This document shows positions 11,194 to 20,890 of a DNA stretch of 64,000 nucleotides, piece after piece. The stretch is from positions 12,741,575 to 12,805,574 of the forward strand of contig OZ020616.1 in NCBI GenBank assembly GCA_963971575.1, written 5' to 3'. This DNA is from Liopterus haemorrhoidalis. Lineage: Eukaryota; Arthropoda; Insecta; Coleoptera; Dytiscidae. A program made the position numbers and the translations under genes. The notes beneath the pieces were generated by a model. The model made no database searches. It was not told the origin of the DNA and worked only from the letters and a program-made list of their open reading frames with translations. Each line of letters begins with the position of its first letter. Position 1 is the first letter of the stretch.

Positions 11194-11985
11194 ATGGGGC
11201 GACAGCATTTAACTATCCACAAGACGAATTGTGCGGTGGGACTTCTCCAAGCTGGCTTCAAGCAAGTTGATGTAGCCCGGTGGATAGGAGTTTCTCATAG
11301 TGTTATCAGTCGGTTATGGGGGCGTTACAGGGAGTCCGGCTCAACAACATGTGGGACATGGTCGCTGTACAACAGCACATCAAGACAGATTTTTGGTCTT
11401 AAATGCTAGAAGACAACCTACTATTACAGCACCCGAATTGGTAAGGGAGTTACAGCGAGCGCATAACTTAACCGTTAGTCGCGATATTGTAAGAAATCGT
11501 GTCCGTGAAGCTAATATTCTATCTCGACGACCAATCAGATGTCAACCCCTCTCGTTTTTCCCAATGGATTTTTGAAACAGCAGCAATGAACAGCACAACA
11601 ATATTTGGATAATATTCTTCAACCTATTGTGCGTCCATTTCGTGGTACTGTTGGTGATCAGTTTCATCTTGCCAAGGATAATGCTCGGTCACATATTGCG
11701 CGAATTGTAACGAACTGGCTGGATAACGAAGGTATTGATGCGATACCATGGCCAGCACAGTCACCGGATCTAAATCCGATTGAACATGTGTGAGACATGC
11801 TTAAGAGAAGAATTACTCCACATATGGATAACATCCACGATAATTTTAGATTCAGAGAGCTTCTAAGAGCAGAATGGGCACAGTTACCTCAAGAAGACAT
11901 CGATAATGTTATTTTGTCCATGAATCGCAGATGTAGGTCTGTGATCAACCAACGAGAAGGTCGTACTCTCTATTGGCATTTGTTT
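11194..11985 (+). pseudogene. Tc1-like transposase, deleted and frameshifted
   Basis: It starts MGRQHLTIHKTNCAVGLLQAG with a helix-turn-helix of the paired type (FKQVDVARWIGVSHSVISRLW). A frame change follows near 11345, then RPTITA/RELQRAHNLTVSRDIVRNR. A deletion near 11575-11600 removes the first catalytic Asp. The second motif KDNARSHIARIV and third PDLNPIEHVWD (stop in place of W) follow, so the DD34E core is partly recognisable. The tail continues to REGRTLY at about 11985, where DINE-1-like copy A2 begins. It cannot encode an active enzyme. Left terminal repeat not identified. Confidence 0.85.
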
Positions 11986-11991
11986 TTTTCC

Positions 11992-12981
11992 TTTTTAGGG
12001 TTTTGTAGGTATGACCAAAAAACCCTTATACCGTCATTTTGTCGTCTGTCTGTCTGTCTGTCTGTCTGTTCGTTAAAAATTGTAGCCAAACGGCTAAACC
12101 TAGAGAGTTGAAATTTGGCATGCTTATACAACTCTTTGACCCGCACATAGGAAAAATACTAAAACATCTAAAAAACATATCCCCCTAAAAATATAAACAA
12201 ATATGTGCTCATCGAAAAAAAAAATATTTTTTTATAATTCTGAGTAGGGTATCAAATGAAAGCCCTTGGTACGTGGATTAACGATCAAATTTTTATTTTT
12301 GCAAAATAAATTATTTTGAAGCGATTTTTGCCAAAATTGTGCATAAAAATTTTGTCCCACACCCTGCAGCCCAAATGGTTTAAACTAAAAATCTGAAAAA
12401 ATTCTAAGTAATGTACATTGGTGTGAACCGGAATAGTACAACAGAAATTTTTGATCAGATTATGTTTTTGGAGAAAAACGCATTTTTTGTGATTTTTTGC
12501 TAATAATGTACACAAGTTATAGCTTTGTAACACGCCAGACTGGAACGTATATGCTGGTATAGTGGTATTTGACGCTGATTTTTCAACCAAGTAACCCGAT
12601 CCGAAAGGGATCGAACCCTGTGAGAAGAGACTATATTATTTTTTGTTTTTTTTTTTAAATTTTTATATAGTTTAAATTATTTTTTCAAAATTTTAGTTAT
12701 ATTTTGGCAAATGTTGCATTTAATTTTTAAAAGCGTAAATTTAATAACCAGTGGAAATTGTTTAAATTATAATTTAATTCTGTTTCAATGTACACGAAAT
12801 TAGAGGGACGGAACTTATATATTTAGAAACTTAAACAATGGTATTAAGCGTTCGAATTAAAATTAACAAAAAAAATATTTTAATATAAAATTTGTTTTCG
12901 CATCCAAAATAATCATCATTCACTTACTAAATACCTGCAAAACCCTAAAATGTGTGAAAATTCACACTTCACATCAATTTT
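11992..12981 (+). mobile_element. DINE-1-like element, copy A2
   Basis: Same layout as the other A copies: TTTTTAGGGTTTTGTAGG start, (GTCT)n at about 12043-12069, a long conserved 5' block to about 12540, a tRNA-like core, then a conserved 3' block ending in the GTGTGAAAATTCACAC hairpin and CACATCAATTTTT. It abuts the Tc1 remnant on the left and a family B element on the right. Confidence 0.8.
12548..12622 (+). other. tRNA-like core of copy A2
   Basis: A-box-like TGGTATAGTGGTA (as in Asp/Val/Glu tRNAs) and B-box-like GGGATCGAACCC about 45 bp downstream. Closely related to the cores of copies A4 and A5, unlike those of A1, A3 and A6. Confidence 0.55.
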
Positions 12982-13650
12982 TACTTGCCCGACCTTAATA
13001 TATAAGGGGCAAGTATTGTAATCGCGAAAATTTTCGATGTCGAGATTTTGACGGATGACCACGTTTCATGGTCCAGGGAATCCAAAAAACCTATTTTCGA
13101 AGTGCCGTCCGTATGTGTGTGTGTGTGTGTGTGTCTGTCTGTCTGTCTGTCTGTGTGTCTGTGTGTATACACGATAACTCAAAAACGGTTTAACTTAAAA
13201 AGTTCGTTCTGGTACTAAAAAATTCTCCTATTAAATGGGAAGAACCCTATTGTTTTTTATGAAAATCGGTTGACTAGAAATGGGAGTTTACTCGTGTCGA
13301 TTTTAAGATTTTTGCGAATATTTAGCAACAGAAAAATATTTCGAAAAAATTTATTGAACAAAAGTTACTATAAATGCAATAACTAATAACTTTTATTTGA
13401 GACGTTTTTTGATAAAACGAAAAATTTCGAATTTTTCTTGTAAAATTATTTAAAAGTCTCAATTTTTTCATACTTATATGAAACGTTTCCATGGTCATGA
13501 TAATTAATTCGTAACTAGTAAAGCAAGCCTTGGACAAAAATTTGTATACAACATAATTTGATGTATTTTTGAAGATTTATCTGAATATTATTTTTTTTTT
13601 TTTTTAAATTTACATTTTTTTTAAATATTTTTTTATGGGAGGGCAAGTCT
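12982..13650 (+). mobile_element. Family B element with (GT)n(GTCT)n, copy B1
   Basis: It starts ACTTGCCCGACCTTAATA, contains TGGTCCAGGGAATCCAAA, a (GT)n(GTCT)n tract at 13115-13162 and GATAACTCAAAAACGGTTT, and ends with ATGGGAGGGCAAGTCTAG, so ACTTGCCC recurs inverted at the far end. Non-coding. Two other copies lie at 15726-16120 (minus) and 17393-17806 (plus). The structure resembles other microsatellite-bearing non-autonomous elements. Confidence 0.7.
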
Positions 13651-14338
13651 AGCGGAGGTTTCCCTTCGCTACTGGTTTACAATTCTGTACAATAATCTGT
13701 ACATTCAAAAAAATAATGTACGTTAGTTTTGAACCTCGTTCGTAAATTGCAATCATTCAAAGTGACGTTTGAGGAAGAGTTGGAACTTTCTTCAAATACA
13801 ATAATGTCAATAGTAAATCTAATCAGGTAAACTAGATCAAATTATAATATACTTCACACAAATTGATGTTTGAATGGCAAATAAATAAGGAGACAGTTAG
13901 AGATTGTGTTGTGATTTGTGATCGATTGAACGGTGTTTACTGTGAGTTATGGAACATATGTTCTATTACTAACACCTTAGCGTTAGTTAGTATTTACCAA
14001 AGACGGGACATGTGCATTGCGACACAGGAAAGTAAATAAAACACAGGGTCAACAATCTTGCTCAGGAAGTACTGAAAGTAAATTATAATAGATATACGCT
14101 AGGTCCTGTTTATATGCGGTGAATATGTTCTTTAGGAATCCCCAATAAAAAATAAAATAAATAAATAATAGGTTCCCAACCCCCATATAAGCGTATTGGC
14201 GTATAAGGTACGTTTTCCATTTCTAGACCGCCAGCTATAGATATAAAAGCAGCGTAGTCAGTGTGACGTTTACTGGTCCTATTATCCCTATATACACAGG
14301 TACTCATTTTAAGTATTAAATGCTTGAGGCATAGTCGA
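13651..14338. other. Non-coding, nothing recognised
   Basis: No reading frame or repeat structure that I can name. Confidence 0.4.
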
Positions 14339-14363
14339 CCCCAGAGTAGGGATGGGAACGACA

Positions 14364-14443
14364 TATCGATATTTCGAAAATATCGATACTTTAGAAAAAT
14401 ATATCGATATTTGAAATGCGATATATTGCGCAAAATATCGATA
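14364..14443. promoter_or_regulatory. Cluster of four exact TATCGATA (DRE) motifs
   Basis: Exact TATCGATA at 14364, 14381, 14402 and 14436, plus a near match TATCGGTA at about 14455. TATCGATA is the recognition site of the insect factor DREF. Whether anything binds here is not shown by the sequence. Confidence 0.7.
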
Positions 14444-14521
14444 TTCGCACAAAATATCGGTATTCTTGTATATTTTTTACATTTAAATATATGCTGTTCA
14501 CTTTTGTAAAACCAAACTGTA

Positions 14522-14920
14522 GGCTATTCCAAACGTTTAGGCGGAACTAGATTTTGAAATCTAGTAATTTTCATCTATTAATTCGGACTTTTGGTCGTTT
14601 TGTTTAAGCTTTGTAAATCATGCTAACATTTAAATTCTAGATTAAATTGAATGTCATTATAAAATTTCCTTTTCATTGCATTTTAATTTTTTGTCATTCT
14701 TAATAAAAATTTCCTATTTATTTATGTTTTTGTCTTCAAAATATGGAAAAATGTATTAAAATATTTGACACATGTCATTCGTTTCCGTGGTTTCACTGTT
14801 GGAATTTTAAATTTTCACATATCAAAACTGAAACATGAAATAACCCAAGCAAGGTCCGTTTTCGTGACAACCTAAAATAACGAAATTTCCATTTAGTCCC
14901 GCCTAATCGATTGGAATAGC
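14522..14920. mobile_element. Small TIR element inside the hAT MITE
   Basis: Inverted ends GGCTATTCCAAACGTTTAGG and, at the right, CCTAATCGATTGGAATAGC. A related end fragment is at 30345-30445 and a related full copy at about 44320-44505, so this is a dispersed family of about 200-400 bp. Confidence 0.55.
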
Positions 14921-15337
14921 TTGTAAGACGAAATTTTGATTTTATAATTTGCACCTTTAAAATTATATGCCATGTTGGTATTAAAAAAATATAAAAAATG
15001 TCACTTTCTTAATAATGATCATAACCAATAAATCTAAAGTCGGTTTTACAGCGTAAGGAATATTTTTGATGGACATTTAAAGTCCATATACACTATAAAA
15101 GTAACCAAAAAGATCTGGTTTGTCCTTACAAAAGTGGACAGCATATATGTATTTAATTAAGAGAACAGTTAACTAGGAAAATATTAGAAAGTTGGTACGT
15201 AGCTGGGTGAGTACCAACTGTAAAGTGATTGTCTGTCAAGTGGCGACTTCTTTTCACGCCAAGCCAACAAAAAAAAAAAAAAACTGTAATTTATATATCT
15301 TACATGTTACGTGTTAATTATTTCGATATATCGAAAA

Positions 15338-15414
15338 TATCGATATTTTTACTTCGATATATATCGAATATCGATATCACACTTACGATATATCGAATCG
15401 CGCATATATCGATA
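15338..15414. promoter_or_regulatory. Cluster of three exact TATCGATA (DRE) motifs
   Basis: Exact TATCGATA at 15338, 15369 and 15407, inside the right subterminal region of the hAT MITE and mirroring the left cluster. Confidence 0.7.
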
Positions 15415-15480
15415 TTCAAAAATAAATTCCCATCCCTACCCCAGAGCTGACTGCATAATATCGGAAGATAAAAATCCGAA

Positions 15481-15555
15481 AGAGGTGGGGGGATTCGAAC
15501 CCGCGTCCCTGTGCTCCGTAGGCAACCGTCTTACCACGGAGCCACGGCAACTCTG
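15481..15555 (-). other. tRNA-like sequence / SINE head
   Basis: On the minus strand: A-box-like TGGCTCCGTGG, then TAAGACGGTTGCCTACGG, then a perfect B box GGGTTCGAATCCC. The two ends do not pair as a 7-bp acceptor stem and no SINE tail is evident. It reads as a tRNA-derived SINE head or a decayed tRNA gene. Confidence 0.55.
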
Positions 15556-15603
15556 AACAGAAACATGTTGAATTTACTTATTTGTGTGATTAGTTCATAT
15601 TTT

Positions 15604-15712
15604 GAGGCTTTTGTAGGTATGACCGAAAACTCCTTATAACATCACTCATGTATCTGTCTGTCCGTCCGTCCGTCAGTCCGTCTGTCACTGCCCGCCTGCC
15701 CGCCCGTCGGAG
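15604..15712 (+). repeat. 5' block with (GTCY)n, truncated DINE-1-like relative
   Basis: It begins GCTTTTGTAGGTATGACCG and continues to GTCTGTCCGTCCGTCC and a CCCGCCTGCCCGCCCG tail, resembling the 5' block of the A family. It stops where family B copy B2 begins. Confidence 0.55.
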
Positions 15713-15725
15713 AGACCTCCGCTAG

Positions 15726-16120
15726 ACTTGCTCGACCATAAAAAAAAAAAAAAATTAAAAATGATTTAGGTAAATCTCCAAAAATACATTAAATTATGTT
15801 GTATGCAAATTTTTGTTTAAGGTTTGGTTCACTAGTTACGAATTTTTTAAAATTTTAAAGTTTAATAACTTCCGTTTCCGGTTTCGGAACTTTATTAAAA
15901 ACAATAGGATTCTTCCCAATTAATAGGAGAATTTTTTAGTTCTAGAACTAACTCTCTAAGTTGAACCGTTCTTGAGTACGGGCGGCTCTTCGAAAATAGG
16001 TTTTTTGGATTCCCTAGACCATGAAACGTCATCCGTCAGAAATGTTATCAGTCAAAATCTCGACATCGAAAATTTTTGCGATTACAATACTTGCCTCTTA
16101 TATATTAAGGTCGGGCAAGT
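15726..16120 (-). mobile_element. Family B element, copy B2 (minus)
   Basis: Inverted relative to B1. Its 5' end GGTCGGGCAAGT (plus-strand view) is at 16109-16120, and its other end CTAGACTTGCTCGACC is at about 15728-15743. Shared blocks include the Asp-like TTTTCGATGTCGAGATTTTG complement and GATTCCCTAGACCATG. It lacks the long (GT)n tract of B1. Confidence 0.65.
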
Positions 16121-16392
16121 AAAAATAAATGTTAATATATATAAAACAATACAATATAAGTATACAAAAATACACAAAAATAGTAATCTACATATACATT
16201 AATTTTCTTTTTCTTTTAAATAGTGCAATATTTATACAGTGTTTAATATCACTGTCCAGTTCGTTATATTTTTTAATACCTTTAATAAATATCGAATTAT
16301 ATGCTAGCGGGTTGTTACTGAAGTCCGTTCGTTTTTTTTTTTTTTCACCTTTTATTCAATCAAATATACATTATAAAAAAAAACTTTTATTA

Positions 16393-17392
16393 TCAAATGT
16401 ACTGTCCATTATTTTCTATCACTTTGGACAAACGCTTAGGCAATTTCATAATGCCATCTCTCCAGAGGTTTCGTCTTTGCTCCCGAAAAATCTGTTCATG
16501 TGAATTTTGATATCGTCCACAGATGCGAAATTTTTTCTGTTAAGTCTGCGTATAGCCCCTAGAGGTTACGAATTTCTTATACAAAATTAACAAACTGAAA
16601 TAAAATTAGTATCAATCTATACATCAAATTTTGCACCGAATTTTTCTCTATCTAATAGGATATTTTTAATTGTAGAAATATTTATTGTTAAAATATTATC
16701 GCTCAATATCTTAATAATTGACATCAGCAACATTGTTCTGTAATTTTTTAAATCTATTTATGGGCTTCAAATAACTTTTATATTTATATAGTTTTGTGTA
16801 GAAATGTTCAAATAATACGTCAACATTTTTTTCGACTTGATTGCTTATAGTTTAGAACCCTCGTTGTAAAATATTATACTTGATGATAATGGAATGCCAC
16901 TTGGCACACGTATTCTTCGCAAAAATTAAATCATTTTTACCCGTTACAACTATTTAGAGAACTGCGGCAGAATCAAGATGGCGGCAAATATAGACTACCA
17001 AGTACAATAACTATAAGTAGTTTTCACAATAGAACAAAATAGCTAAAATTCTTTTTGTAGAATGAAGCTTTAGCTACAATTTGCCGCATCGTACACAAAT
17101 ATGCGTCGATTGGTTTACAAGATGGTGCCTATAATGCAATTTGATTAATTACAATTACATAACAGCTTTTTCTGAAATTTAAAATATCCTATTAGATAGA
17201 TAAAAATTCGCTGCAAATTTTGATATATAGACTGTTATTAATTTTATTTCCGATTATTAGTTTTATATAAGAAACTATAGGGAACTATAGGGTTGTGCGC
17301 CGCCTTAAGGGAATTTTGTAGAAAGCAGAACAAATAGTAGTCGGATGGCACGATGTCTGGACCATATGCTCCGACTTTTTTTACTTGCCCGA
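16393..17392 (-). pseudogene. mariner E1 transposase, C-terminal half
   Basis: The segment 17392-17309 reads YGPDIVPSDYYLFCFLQNSL, containing the third catalytic Asp motif (YGPD.APSDYHLF type). After MITE C1, 16539-16393 reads NFASVDDIKIHMNRFF and, after a frameshift, GIMKLPKRLSKVIENNGQYI before the stop at 16393. This is the usual mariner C-terminus. The helix-turn-helix part and first two catalytic Asp motifs are missing. Confidence 0.85.
16544..17304. mobile_element. TTAA-flanked MITE C1 with about 100-bp inverted ends
   Basis: It is flanked by TTAA at 16540-16543 and 17305-17308. Long inverted ends share GCGYMYARCCC, TTTCTTATACAAAA, GCRNCGAATTTTT and AGGATATTTTTAATTGTAG. It is 761 bp long, and a sister of 760 bp lies inverted at 32130-32889. 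TTAA duplication is the signature of the piggyBac superfamily. Non-coding. Confidence 0.85.
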
Positions 17393-17806
17393 CCTTAATA
17401 TATAAGGGGCAAGTATTGTAATCGCGAAAATTTTCGATGTCGAGATTTTGACGGATGACCACGTTTCATGGTCCAAGGAATCCAAAAAACCTATTTTCGA
17501 AGTGCCGTCCGTATGTGTGTGTGTCTGTGTGTGTGTCTGTGTGTGTGTCTGTGTGTCTGTGTGTATACATGATAACTCAAAAACGGTTTAATTTAAAGAG
17601 TTCGTTTTGGTACTAAAAAATTCTCCTAATGATTGGGACGAACCCTATTGTTTTTTATTAAAATCCGAAACCGGAAACGGAAGTTATTAAACTTTAATAT
17701 TTAAAAGAATTCGTAACTAGTAAACCAAGCTTTGGACAAAAAATTGTATAGAACATAATTTGATGTATTTTTGAAGACTTACCTAAATTATTAAAAAAAA
17801 AGTGAA
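17393..17806 (+). mobile_element. Family B element, copy B3
   Basis: It starts ACTTGCCCGACCTTAATA, nearly identical to B1 through the (GT)n tract and GATAACTCAAAAACGG block. It ends near 17806 without the GGGCAAGTCTAG end, running into the poly-A/T next to the right end of mariner E1. Confidence 0.65.
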
Positions 17807-18183
17807 AAAAAAAAACGAACGGACTTATGTAACAACGCTATACATTTTTCTTTTTACATTCAATATAAAAGTTATTACTTATTACGCTTGTTATTGTTAT
17901 GAACTACACTGGACTCAGCTAAAATATTTTCAAAATATGATAGCATCAGGCCCAATTTAATTTTGTGTAAATAAACAAGAGTTTGGTATTCAATTAAATC
18001 TCTAATGTTTAACCAGTTTAATGTTGTCAATATAGCATCTACTTTAGTACGTCTGTTACCAGAGCCGGCGATGCACAGCATGGAAGGCATGCGGGCGCCG
18101 CTGCAAGGGGGGCGCTGACGTAAGATTCAAAAGGGCGCCAAATACCAAATGAATATATCAGTAATTTAGTGAAATGTAATTTT

Positions 18184-18530
18184 AGCCGACCTCAGTAGTG
18201 CAGTGGTAGCGACCCTGCTTCTCGTGCCAAAGGTCCCGGGTTCGAATCCCGGCCAGAGCATGGATATTTGTATTTGTCCTTATCACCTCATCCTCATTTA
18301 AAATAATATATATATATATATTTTTTTAATTAAAAAAAAGCATCATATCATACATATATCAACGCTCCCAACCCAGATTAGGTCACCGTGGGAGTCGTAG
18401 ACCTGAAACTTCACTCATCGGAGTGAAAGGCTCGTGCCCAAAATAAAAGTAGCAGTACGGTAGTGAAAACTATGGCTCGGTGAGACTACTGTGGGACGTT
18501 TATGGGCTGAAGATGATAATTTTAGAACTG
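18184..18530 (+). mobile_element. tRNA-derived SINE
   Basis: The head has A box TAGTGCAGTGGTAGCG and B box GGGTTCGAATCCC, 40 bp apart, followed by GGCCAGAGCATGG. After a (TA)n stretch the body includes ACCGTGGGAGTCGTAGACCT, CATCGGAGTGAAAGGCTCG and GGTGAGACTACTGTGGGACG. No poly-A tail is clear. Pol III internal promoter boxes plus an unrelated body define a tRNA SINE. Which insect SINE family this is, I cannot say. Confidence 0.75.
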
Positions 18531-18537
18531 AAGACCT

Positions 18538-19596
18538 TTTTAGGGTTTTGTAGGTATGACCAAAAAACCCTTATACCGTCATTTTGTCGTCTGTCTGTCT
18601 GTCTGTCTGTCTGTTCGGTAAAAATTGTAGCCAAACGACTAAACCTAGAGAGTTGAAATTTGGCATGCTTATACAACTCTTTGACCCGCACATAGGAAAA
18701 ATAGTAAAACATCTAGAAAACATATCCCCCTAAAAATATAAACAAATATGTGCTCATAAAAAAAAAATATTTTTTTTAAAATTCTGAGTAGGGTATCAAA
18801 TGAAAGCCATTAGTACGTGGATTCACGATCAAAATTTTATTTTTGCAAAATAAATTATTTTGATGCGATTTTTGCCAAAATTGTGCAAACAAAATTTTGT
18901 CCCACACCCTGTAGCTCTGTAGCCCAGATGGTTTAAACTAAAAATCTGAAAAAATTCTAAGTAATGTACATTGGTGTGAACCGGAATAGTAGAACAGGAA
19001 TTTTTGATCAGATTATGTTTTCGGAAAATAACGCATTTTTTGTGTTTTTAACTAAAATATGTCAAATATTTAATTCGCTATGTAACACTCCAGATCAGTA
19101 ACTCTAATAGCTCAGTTGGTTTTGTGATGCACTTTGTAATTTGCAGTGCGAACGTTGCAGAGTTCGAATCCTATTAATTTTATTTTTTTCGGTTTTTTTT
19201 TGCATTTTTATTTTGTTTAAATTATTTTGTCAAAATTCTAGTTATATTTTGGTAAATGTTGCATTTAGTTTTTAAAAGCGTAAATTTAATAACCAGTGGG
19301 AAGTGTTGAAATTATAATTTAATTCTGTTTGACGAAATCAGAGGGCGGGACTTATGATATAAGCAACCAATGGAAGCCATAGGTGCAATTTTAAAAATCT
19401 TACTGAACCTTGCTATATAGATAAAACACTGCACATATTTAGAAACTTAAATAATGGTATTAGGCATTCGAATTAAAATTCATAAAAAAATATTTTGACA
19501 TAAAATTTGTTTTGGCATCCCAAATAATCATCATTCAGTTACTAAATACCTGCAAAACCCAGAAATGTGTGAAGATTCACACTTCACATACATTTT
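18538..19596 (+). mobile_element. DINE-1-like element, copy A3
   Basis: Complete copy: TTTTTAGGGTTTTGTAGG start, (GTCT)n at 18590-18613, conserved 5' block, tRNA-like core, conserved 3' block with ACCAATGGAAGCCATAGG, ACCTGCAAAACCC and the GTGTGAAGATTCACAC hairpin, ending CTTCACATACATTTTTT. Confidence 0.8.
19101..19175 (+). other. tRNA-like core of copy A3
   Basis: It has a textbook A box TAGCTCAGTTGG at 19108-19119 and B box GAGTTCGAATCC at 19160-19171. The D-arm region resembles Lys/Val/Ile-type tRNAs, unlike any other core in the window. No acceptor pairing. Confidence 0.65.
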
Positions 19597-19690
19597 TTTT
19601 TTTTGGTCTTCACTTGAACTTTAGAAGTGAGGACCTTTTTTTTAGATCTTAATTTCAAATTTAGAAGGGAAGACCTCGAAAAAAGCTAGT
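19597..19690. repeat. Two copies of a 'TCTTCACTT ... GTGAGGACCTTTTTTT' module
   Basis: About 45-bp units with TCTTCACTTGAACTTTAGAA and GTGAGGACCTTTTTTTT, once clear and once degraded. The same module occurs at 34914-35020 (minus), 40640-40800 and 59955-60030. Confidence 0.5.
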
Positions 19691-20105
19691 TGCGCCCTAC
19701 TTAGGGGCGCTCTATTAAATCTTGCCTACGGGCGCCGCAGACCCTTACGCCGGCTCTGTCTCTTACAATGCAGTATAATTCGCATTGCTCGATTCTGTAG
19801 TTTTTATAATCTATTAAGGTCAGTCTCGTTACTTAAATACAAAACAGTCGCACAAGAATAAAAATATGGTAATATTATAATGTTGAAAACCATTTTTCGG
19901 GAATATAAAGATAAAGAAGTTTCTATTTTATACAATAGAGACAATTTTTTTTACAGATATAGTCCACATGCCCCTTAAATTTTAGCTTCCTGTCAACTAT
20001 AATTTCAAAGTATTTTATCTCGTCTACAACATCTATTACTTCTTCATTAATTTTTATTTTTAATTGACTACCTCTAAAAACACTATATGATAATTCAAAC
20101 AAAAA

Positions 20106-20723
20106 TTATCAATAATTTAATAAGTATATTAATTATTTTAAAAAAATGAATAAATCCATTTTGGCACAAAGAGTGCCATTTATCAAATAATAAATTGGGA
20201 AAGTATTGTAAAATTGCACATCATCTTTAGCATTGTGTCCTTATTTTTTTGTTCTGTTTTATTAACTTTCTGAGATATTCCCATGAGTTGGTCAACTTTG
20301 GTGGCTTTGCGAAGAAGTTGTATTTACTTTGTATTTAACGCCGCTTTCAGGTTAGTTCTCGTAACGGCCACTGACGTTAACAGCGGCGCCACCATCTTAC
20401 ATAAATTACCAGCTATTCTCACATTTACCTGTGACTTACCAGCCCTAAATGACTTAAGCCAGTTTCACACAAACAAAATACTTTCACATTGACGTTTCAA
20501 CTTTTGATTCTGTTTTTGATTTTTTGTTGAAACAGATTTATCTGTGTGATTCGTGTTATCTGAATCAAAGGGAAGTAAAAAATAATAAGACAGATAGTCT
20601 ATAGATTTATATTCAGGGTGTCCGTTCTTCGAGCCTAATCATTGGGATCTCGTGCCGTACGAGATACGAAGTTGGTTTAATTAGGGCAAAGTTGCCGCAT
20701 TAGTTGGCCACTTTAATGATGTA
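20106..20723. other. Non-coding, nothing recognised
   Basis: It includes a GC-richer block at 20610-20715 that could be a remnant of an element, but no ends or protein motif are visible. Confidence 0.35.
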
Positions 20724-20890
20724 TAAGGTTGGAGGGAAAGTTCTGTCGTATTTTAAATAAACAACTGATTTTGCTTGTAAATAAAAGACACGTGTGGCTT
20801 ATGAGACATGGGGATATTTTTATTATATCTTTTATTATCTGTTGTTGAATATAAAAAGAATTGTTTCAAGAATTCATCAGTATCTTACCA

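Larger units (their letters stand above)
14347..15438. mobile_element. hAT-type MITE packed with TATCGATA motifs
   Basis: The inverted ends are TAGGGATGGGAACG and CCCATCCCTA. The perfect 8-bp duplication CCCCAGAG lies at 14339-14346 and 15439-15446, a hAT hallmark. The subterminal 100 bp at each end is dominated by ATATCGATAT-type palindromes. The middle holds a second, smaller TIR element (14522-14920). No transposase is encoded. Confidence 0.85.
16307..17838 (-). mobile_element. mariner element E1 with two insertions
   Basis: Inverted ends: GCGGGTTGTTACTGAAGTCC at the left and, complemented, GCGTTGTTACATAAGTCCG at the right, with TA at 16305-16306 and 17839-17840. The minus-strand transposase C-terminal half is split by the TTAA-flanked MITE C1. 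The N-terminal half is replaced by family B copy B3. Confidence 0.85.
18060..19758. mobile_element. hAT element X1, interior replaced by SINE and DINE-1-like copy
   Basis: Ends CAGAGCCGGCGATGC and, inverted, CAGAGCCGGCGTAAGG, with subterminal GGGCGCCGC blocks on both sides. Flanks TCTGTTAC (18052-18059) and TCTCTTAC (19759-19766) match at 7 of 8. It interrupts the LINE frame precisely. No transposase remains; it holds a SINE and DINE-1-like copy A3. Confidence 0.85.
16188..20105 (-). pseudogene. CR1/Jockey-like LINE ORF2, C-terminal part, split by two insertions
   Basis: Three minus-strand segments read as one protein end. Segment 20105-19759 has EVIDVVDEIKYFEIIVDRKL, and later TDLNRL and RIEQCELYC-type sequence. 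Segment 18059-17845 has RRTKVDAILTTLNWLNIRDL and AESSVVHNN. Segment 16304-16188 has FIKGIKKYNELDSDIKHC and stops at 16188. These match the region after the reverse transcriptase thumb in CR1/Jockey-type LINEs. Mariner E1 (16307-17838, TA duplication) and hAT X1 (18060-19758) interrupt it, and in-frame stops occur. The 5' part, including the catalytic domain, is absent, which is typical of 5' truncation. Confidence 0.75.

Noticed and set aside
15481..15555. A genuine minus-strand tRNA gene
   Set aside because: The B box is perfect but the expected acceptor-stem ends do not pair, so a SINE head or pseudogene is more likely.
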